Assembly (NCBI GenBank): GCA_022641095.1
Contig: JALCDB010000002.1
Coordinates: 186,514-250,513, forward strand
Length of the DNA: 64,000 bases
From: Bacilli bacterium
GTDB taxonomy: Bacteria; Bacillota_I; Bacilli_A; RFN20; CAG-826
Direction of reading: 5' to 3'
A model generated the notes under the pieces. That model saw only the letters and a list, made by a program, of their open reading frames with translations. It made no database searches and was not told the DNA's origin. This document shows positions 60,553 to 64,000 of the stretch, one piece after another (within the stretch, counting starts at the first letter, position 1; each line of letters opens with the position of its first letter). Both the position numbers and the translations under genes were made by a program.

Positions 60553-61836
60553 TCAGTCGGCGGCGTTTTCCCGCGAATAGACGACCTCGCGGATCCGCCC
60601 ATGGAGCGGAACGGGGCTCACGCTTTTGACGTATAGGTAATTGCTCGAATGGCCATAGGCCAGTTTCCTCTCCGCGTCATAATCCTCGTAAAGAACGGAA
60701 AGGTTCCGGCCGTAAAAACGCTCTTCGTATTCGTGGCGGAGTTTCTTCGAAAGGGCAAGAAGCTCTTGAACGCGCCGTTGCTTCCTCACGGGGTCGATTT
60801 GGTCCTTCATGGCCGCGGCGGCCGTCCCCTGCCGGGAACTGAATGGGAAAACGTGGATTTCGGCGAAACGGGCCTTCTCGCAGAAAGATAGGCATTCCTT
60901 CCATTCCTCGTCGCTCTCGCCGGGGAAGCCGGCGATGACGTCGGTCGTGATGGCGATATCAGGCCGAATGGAACGGATTTCCTTGAGTTTGCGCAGGAAA
61001 AAATCGGTATCGTATTTGCGTTTCATCCGTCTGAGGACGCTCGAGCTGCCCGACTGAAGCGGAATGTGGAGGTGATCGCAAACCGCCGCTTTGTCGCGCA
61101 AAAGGGAAAGGAAGGCATCACTGATCTCCGTGTCCTCGATCGAAGAGACGCGCAAACGGGGCAAGCCCGGATTGTCATCGATCGCCTCGCGCAGAAGATC
61201 GGGAAGACGATAAGAGCCATCCCCTAAATCTTTGCCATAACCGCCGATATGGATGCCGGCGATCACGATCTCTTTGTAACCACGCTCCACCATTCGCCTT
61301 ATTTCCTTCCTCACGGCGAGGGGATCGCGGCTCCGGCTGTTCCCACGGAGCGTCGGGATGAGGCAATAGGCGCAGAAATTATCGCATCCATCCTGGATTT
61401 TCAAATAAGCGCGCGCATTCGTCTCGTAAGCCATGGGACCAAGTTCCTCGTAACGCTCATGGCGGACGCTCGAAGAGACGTCGATGATCGGTTCGCGGTC
61501 CTTCAAAAACGCGGCCACGTAGGAGAGGAGTTTGCTTCTATGAGCCGTCCCGATGACGACGTCGGCGCCGATTTGACGCGCCTCGTGGACGTGAAGTTCG
61601 CTCCAGCAACCCATCACCGCGATGACGGCATGGGGAGCCAGGCGCCGGATGCGGCGGACGCGTTGCCGGCTTTTTTGGTCGGCCGTCGCCGTGACGCTGC
61701 AGGTGTTGACGATGGCAAGCTCGGCTTCCGCGATCTTCCTTGTTTCGCGATTCCCCGCGGCCAAAAGGGCTTCGCGCAAGGCCCCAAGCTCATAGAAGTT
61801 GACCTTGCAACCCAACCCCGAAACATAGAATCTCAT
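60553..61836 (-). CDS. mtaB: tRNA N6-threonylcarbamoyladenosine 2-methylthiotransferase MtaB
   Basis: A 427-residue radical-SAM enzyme adding a methylthio group to t6A37 of tRNA. N-terminal cluster cysteines in 'GLGCKVNFYE', 'IVNTCSVTATADQKSRQ' and 'VMGCWSE'; radical-SAM 'GCDNFCAYCLIPTLRG'; 'HIPLQSGSSSVLRRMKRKY'; C-terminal TRAM domain. MtaB is preferred to MiaB by the 'CKVN' signature and the rsmE neighbourhood. Its ATG overlaps the stop of the gene before it. Confidence 0.93.
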   Translation of the reverse strand: MRFYVSGLGCKVNFYELGALREALLAAGNRETRKIAEAELAIVNTCSVTATADQKSRQRVRRIRRLAPHAVIAVMGCWSELHVHEARQIGADVVIGTAHRSKLLSYVAAFLKDREPIIDVSSSVRHERYEELGPMAYETNARAYLKIQDGCDNFCAYCLIPTLRGNSRSRDPLAVRKEIRRMVERGYKEIVIAGIHIGGYGKDLGDGSYRLPDLLREAIDDNPGLPRLRVSSIEDTEISDAFLSLLRDKAAVCDHLHIPLQSGSSSVLRRMKRKYDTDFFLRKLKEIRSIRPDIAITTDVIAGFPGESDEEWKECLSFCEKARFAEIHVFPFSSRQGTAAAAMKDQIDPVRKQRRVQELLALSKKLRHEYEERFYGRNLSVLYEDYDAERKLAYGHSSNYLYVKSVSPVPLHGRIREVVYSRENAAD

Positions 61837-62606
61837 CTTTTCTCCCCCCTGGGTTCGGAAACGCCTTTATGGGCGGCCTTGTGGATGAGGCGACCGGAAA
61901 TGAGGCGATTGTCGAGTAAAGCCGAAAGCGTTTTTTCCTCATCGAAGGCGAAGAAGGCCTCCGCGACGGGGCGCAGGCGCTGAATCATATGGGTTTTCTG
62001 CGGAAAATCGAGGTATTCGTCGAAAAGGGCGAGGCTCGCCTCCAGCCGGCCCTGCCCGTTCACGAAATAAAGCCGTTCGGCGTCATAATCGTAAAAAGCG
62101 GCCTCCTTCCCCGCCCTAAGGACGGGGACAAGACGCGTGAAATTCGAATCGTAGACCCCTATGCCGTAGTAATCGAAGGGATCGATGATGAGAGGCTCGA
62201 AATCCTTTAGCAACGAAAGATATGGCGAAATCGTCAGTTTCGCCCATTCCTTGGCGTAAAGGGAGTTGAGGGACGAAGGAAAAAGGGGGACGTATATCTT
62301 CTTATCGCCAATGGTGAAGGAGGGCAACTCGGAAAGCCGCTCGCGCATGAATTCCTCCATCGAGATCCCCTTACGTCCGAGGCGAAGCTTCTCGCGGTAA
62401 GCCCGCTCGATCGCCCTTTTGGAGAGGAGAGAGCGAATTATGACGTTCGCGCGGACGATGTCGAAGGGATCGCCGGCCTTGAGGTAACGGGCGAAGCAAT
62501 CGAAATTCGCCATCACGCCGGCGTTGGCTCGGTAAAAAAGAGCCTCGGCGGAGTTATAGAAGGCCGTTTTCCTTTGGTGAAGCGCCAATTCGTGGTAGAG
62601 GCCCAT
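61833..62606 (-). CDS. Conserved-looking protein of unknown function
   Basis: A 257-residue soluble protein, no signal peptide or membrane helix. The first third is helical and basic ('RSLLSKRAIERAYREKLRLGRK'-type, in outline), the middle has aromatic beta-rich text ('LIIDPFDYYGIGVYDSNFTRLVP' outline; 'AAFYDYDAERLYFVNGQG'). I recognise no family. It is locked between the rsmE homologue (one base apart) and mtaB (ATGA overlap), so it is translated with tRNA/rRNA-modification genes. AAGGAGGG precedes ATG 62606. Confidence 0.7.
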   Translation of the reverse strand: MGLYHELALHQRKTAFYNSAEALFYRANAGVMANFDCFARYLKAGDPFDIVRANVIIRSLLSKRAIERAYREKLRLGRKGISMEEFMRERLSELPSFTIGDKKIYVPLFPSSLNSLYAKEWAKLTISPYLSLLKDFEPLIIDPFDYYGIGVYDSNFTRLVPVLRAGKEAAFYDYDAERLYFVNGQGRLEASLALFDEYLDFPQKTHMIQRLRPVAEAFFAFDEEKTLSALLDNRLISGRLIHKAAHKGVSEPRGEKR

Positions 62607-62607
62607 C

Positions 62608-63123
62608 TTAGCGTCCCTCCTTGCGGAAACTAAAGACGGGGGCTAAGCGAAGCGAGGCCGCGTTTTCCTTTTCGCCTTCGTAGGCGGTGGCCTTGACCTC
62701 GGCCTCTTCTTTCAGAGTCGCGCTTAAAAGACGAATCGCCGCCATCATCGGCACGACGGCGCGCTTACTTCGCTTGGCCCCTTTCTCGACGATTCTACGG
62801 AACCGGAGCCGGCGCTTCTCCCGCTGCCCTTCCTCAAGGCGAATAACGGTCCGTTCCGAAAGGAAGGGAAGGAAGCCGGCGACGCCGAACTTCGTTCCTT
62901 TTAGAGGCGTCGGTTCGTCGTGCCCGCCTTTGAGAAGGGAAAAGCCGAAATAGAGGGACGATGGGAACTGGTCGTCCTCGCGCAAAGGGCGCAAAAGAAG
63001 GGCCTTAAGCGGTTCGCGGGAGACGAGGCGCGCCAAATAAACCTCGCCTCCTTCGGCAGCCACCGCTTCCGAAGGTGAAAAAAACGCCTCTCCGCCGCAT
63101 GTTTTGGCGAAAAAGCGTTGCAT
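62608..63123 (-). CDS. RsmE-like protein lacking the C-terminal SPOUT knot
   Basis: A 171-residue protein. The N-terminus 'MQRFFAKTCGGEAFF' and especially 'LKGTKFGVAGFLPFLSERTV' and 'RIVEKGAKRSKRAVVP' match RsmE, the 16S rRNA U1498 N3-methyltransferase (about 245 residues). After 'VKATAYEGEKENAASLRLA' the sequence ends. The region that binds S-adenosylmethionine (IGPEGGF motif and knot) is absent. Position before mtaB is the usual RsmE place. It is probably inactive as a methyltransferase, or reduced to an RNA-binding role. ATG 63123 follows TGAGG. Confidence 0.72.
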   Translation of the reverse strand: MQRFFAKTCGGEAFFSPSEAVAAEGGEVYLARLVSREPLKALLLRPLREDDQFPSSLYFGFSLLKGGHDEPTPLKGTKFGVAGFLPFLSERTVIRLEEGQREKRRLRFRRIVEKGAKRSKRAVVPMMAAIRLLSATLKEEAEVKATAYEGEKENAASLRLAPVFSFRKEGR

Positions 63124-63126
63124 GGG

Positions 63127-63567
63127 TTACCTCAGGAATTCCCCGTTCCCGTCCTTAAGCGAGTCCTTAAAAAAGAACACGAGGCTGCCTAGCATATAGA
63201 AGAGCCAGTCGGCCGCGAAAGGGATGAGGAAGGCCCAGACGTTGGCAAGCGAAGGCACGAGGAAGAAAAGCGCGCATCCGATCCCGCCGACCGCCAAAAG
63301 CGTGACGATGAGCGAGACGACCCCGGCGCGAAGTTTCTCAAGATAGAAAAACTGAGCGCCGGAAAAGCCGATGAACAGGCAAAGAAGACCGGCCGCCTTG
63401 CGGGTTTTGCTCTTGTAAAGTTTGTAATTCCCGGTGACGGGATCGACGAATTGGGTCATGTCCTTCGTCCGGTAGTTCTCGTCGATCGGGTGCGGAGTCC
63501 CGCAATAGGGGCATACATCCTTGTCAAAGGCGCTGATCTCTTTGTGGCAATTGCGGCATGTTGGCAT
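63127..63567 (-). CDS. Zinc-ribbon plus TM2-domain membrane protein
   Basis: A 146-residue protein with an N-terminal zinc ribbon ('CRNCHKEISAFDKDVCPYCG', two CxxC) and a C-terminal TM2-like pair plus one further helix: 'AAGLLCLFIGFSGAQFFYLEKLRAG' (outline; 'GxxGAHxFY' motif with Gln for His) and 'VSLIVTLLAVGGIGCALFFLV'. Function unknown. AAGGAG lies 12 bases before ATG 63567, rather far. Confidence 0.8.
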   Translation of the reverse strand: MPTCRNCHKEISAFDKDVCPYCGTPHPIDENYRTKDMTQFVDPVTGNYKLYKSKTRKAAGLLCLFIGFSGAQFFYLEKLRAGVVSLIVTLLAVGGIGCALFFLVPSLANVWAFLIPFAADWLFYMLGSLVFFFKDSLKDGNGEFLR

Positions 63568-63575
63568 ATATATGG

Positions 63576-63956
63576 TTATCTCCTTATCGCTTTTGAGCCC
63601 TCTTTTAGGAAACCGTCGTAGATCCTGAGGCAATCGTCTTCGTTCAGCTCCCGAAATGAGCCGTCGAGATCGAGATAGACGACTTTCCCGATATGGGCCC
63701 AAAGCACGGCCCCGAGGCACATCGGGCAAGGCTTCCCGCTCACGTAGAGCGTCGAAGACGCCAAATCGAAGCTTCCGCTCGCCAAGGCGGCCTCGTGGAT
63801 GGCGGCGATCTCGGCATGGGTCGAGGGAAGAGAGGCCCCATGCGCCTTGGCGCAAGCTCGGGCGATGATGCGGCCGCCCCTTTCGATGACGGCCCCTTCG
63901 CCGATGCCCTTCCCTAGCGCCTTCTCGGCAAGGGCGGCTTTCATGAATTCGTTCAC
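63576..63956 (-). CDS. Cytidine-deaminase-fold nucleoside/base deaminase, GuaD-like
   Basis: A 126-residue zinc deaminase. 'PSTHAEIAAIHEA' supplies the zinc His and catalytic Glu, and 'SGKPCPMCLGAVLWA' the two zinc Cys. 'PCPMCLGA' is closest to guanine deaminases, while tRNA adenosine deaminase TadA normally has 'PCPMCAGA'. It is shorter than GuaD at the C-terminus. Start: GTG 63956 ('NEFMKAAL') or ATG 63944. A TAAAGT -10 (63980-63975) lies upstream on the minus strand. The remaining bases to 64000 hold no gene. Confidence 0.78.
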   Translation of the reverse strand: MNEFMKAALAEKALGKGIGEGAVIERGGRIIARACAKAHGASLPSTHAEIAAIHEAALASGSFDLASSTLYVSGKPCPMCLGAVLWAHIGKVVYLDLDGSFRELNEDDCLRIYDGFLKEGSKAIRR

Positions 63957-64000
63957 GCGCGGCCTCGCGAGACTACTTTAGCACAAAAAAGAGAACGGCA

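Noticed and set aside
60483..60629. Short plus-strand ORF beginning 'MSKKVTFVSIKRK' downstream of the rpmF promoter region
   Set aside because: It runs antisense into mtaB with no ribosome site, and its downstream part is a shadow of the mtaB frame.
1..64000. Possible use of TGA as a tryptophan codon, as in mycoplasmas
   Set aside because: TGA ends many genes in exact ATGA overlaps (ruvA/ruvB, yqeG/yqeH, trmK/nif3, parE/parC), and the conserved proteins end at the expected length, so the standard code applies.

Overview
The window reads as chromosomal DNA of a Firmicutes-type bacterium, most likely an uncultured, GC-rich gut member of the Bacilli/Mollicutes-related lineages. This placement is an inference. 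It rests on classic Firmicutes gene orders: ruvA-ruvB-secDF-recJ-rel-hisS-aspS; asp23-nusB-xseA-xseB-dxs; rsfS-nadD/yqeK-yhbY-yqeH-yqeG; parE-parC divergent from plsY; ybeY-cdd-era-recO-glyS-dnaG-sigA-trmK-nif3; and rsmE-mtaB. It also rests on an EF-P with an 'NKTAMR' loop instead of PGKG and on a NadD-YqeK fusion, both of which I recall from mycoplasmas. The standard code is used: TGA ends many genes, often inside ATGA stop/start overlaps. No rRNA, tRNA, CRISPR array, prophage or insertion sequence was seen.

Layout. 1-4966 is a small starch-related and secreted-protein region: the 3' part of a pullulanase, a decayed GH13 alpha-amylase, and two related secreted proteins of unknown function, the second truncated. 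5017-20593 carries a glycosyltransferase, obg, ruvAB, secDF, recJ, rel, hisS, aspS and tkt. 20633-28547 holds an Asp23-like gene, a membrane protein, nusB, xseAB, dxs, dinB, a Xer recombinase and deoB. 28666-30485 encodes a substrate-binding lipoprotein and permease of an ABC importer with no ATPase beside them. 30486-30890 is an AT-rich gene-free stretch with hairpins. 30891-38892 is a minus-strand block (rsfS to parC/parE), followed by plsY (+), yneF-efp (-), a metallo-hydrolase and rpmG (-), ispG (+), nfo and a DEAD-box helicase (-), and ispH (+). 46043-57323 is the large minus-strand macromolecular-synthesis cluster, with two sigma-70 genes after dnaG and an unusual C39 peptidase/transmembrane protein near rpsU. 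57446-63956 contains two glycosyltransferases, deoC, rpmF, mtaB, an unknown gene, a shortened RsmE homologue, a TM2-domain protein and a cytidine-deaminase-fold enzyme.

How the genes work together. Dxs, IspG and IspH indicate the MEP isoprenoid route. Tkt, DeoB and DeoC link pentose and deoxyribose phosphates to central metabolism. RsfS, YqeH, Era, Obg, YbeY and YhbY are ribosome assembly or silencing factors. RuvAB, RecJ, RecO, XseAB, Nfo and DinB are repair proteins. PlsY plus a CpoA-like GT4 suggest glycerolipid and glycolipid synthesis. Rel is the (p)ppGpp enzyme.

Two genome-wide traits stand out. Several -10 boxes sit 5-9 nt upstream of start codons that lack a Shine-Dalgarno sequence, which suggests leaderless mRNAs. 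Several -10 boxes also lie inside perfect inverted repeats. Conserved proteins with unusual key residues include SecDF (no intramembrane aspartates seen), Obg (degenerate G4), EF-P (no PGKG loop) and RsmE (no SPOUT knot). The best candidate for something undescribed is the PCAT-like C39 peptidase protein that lacks an ATPase domain.
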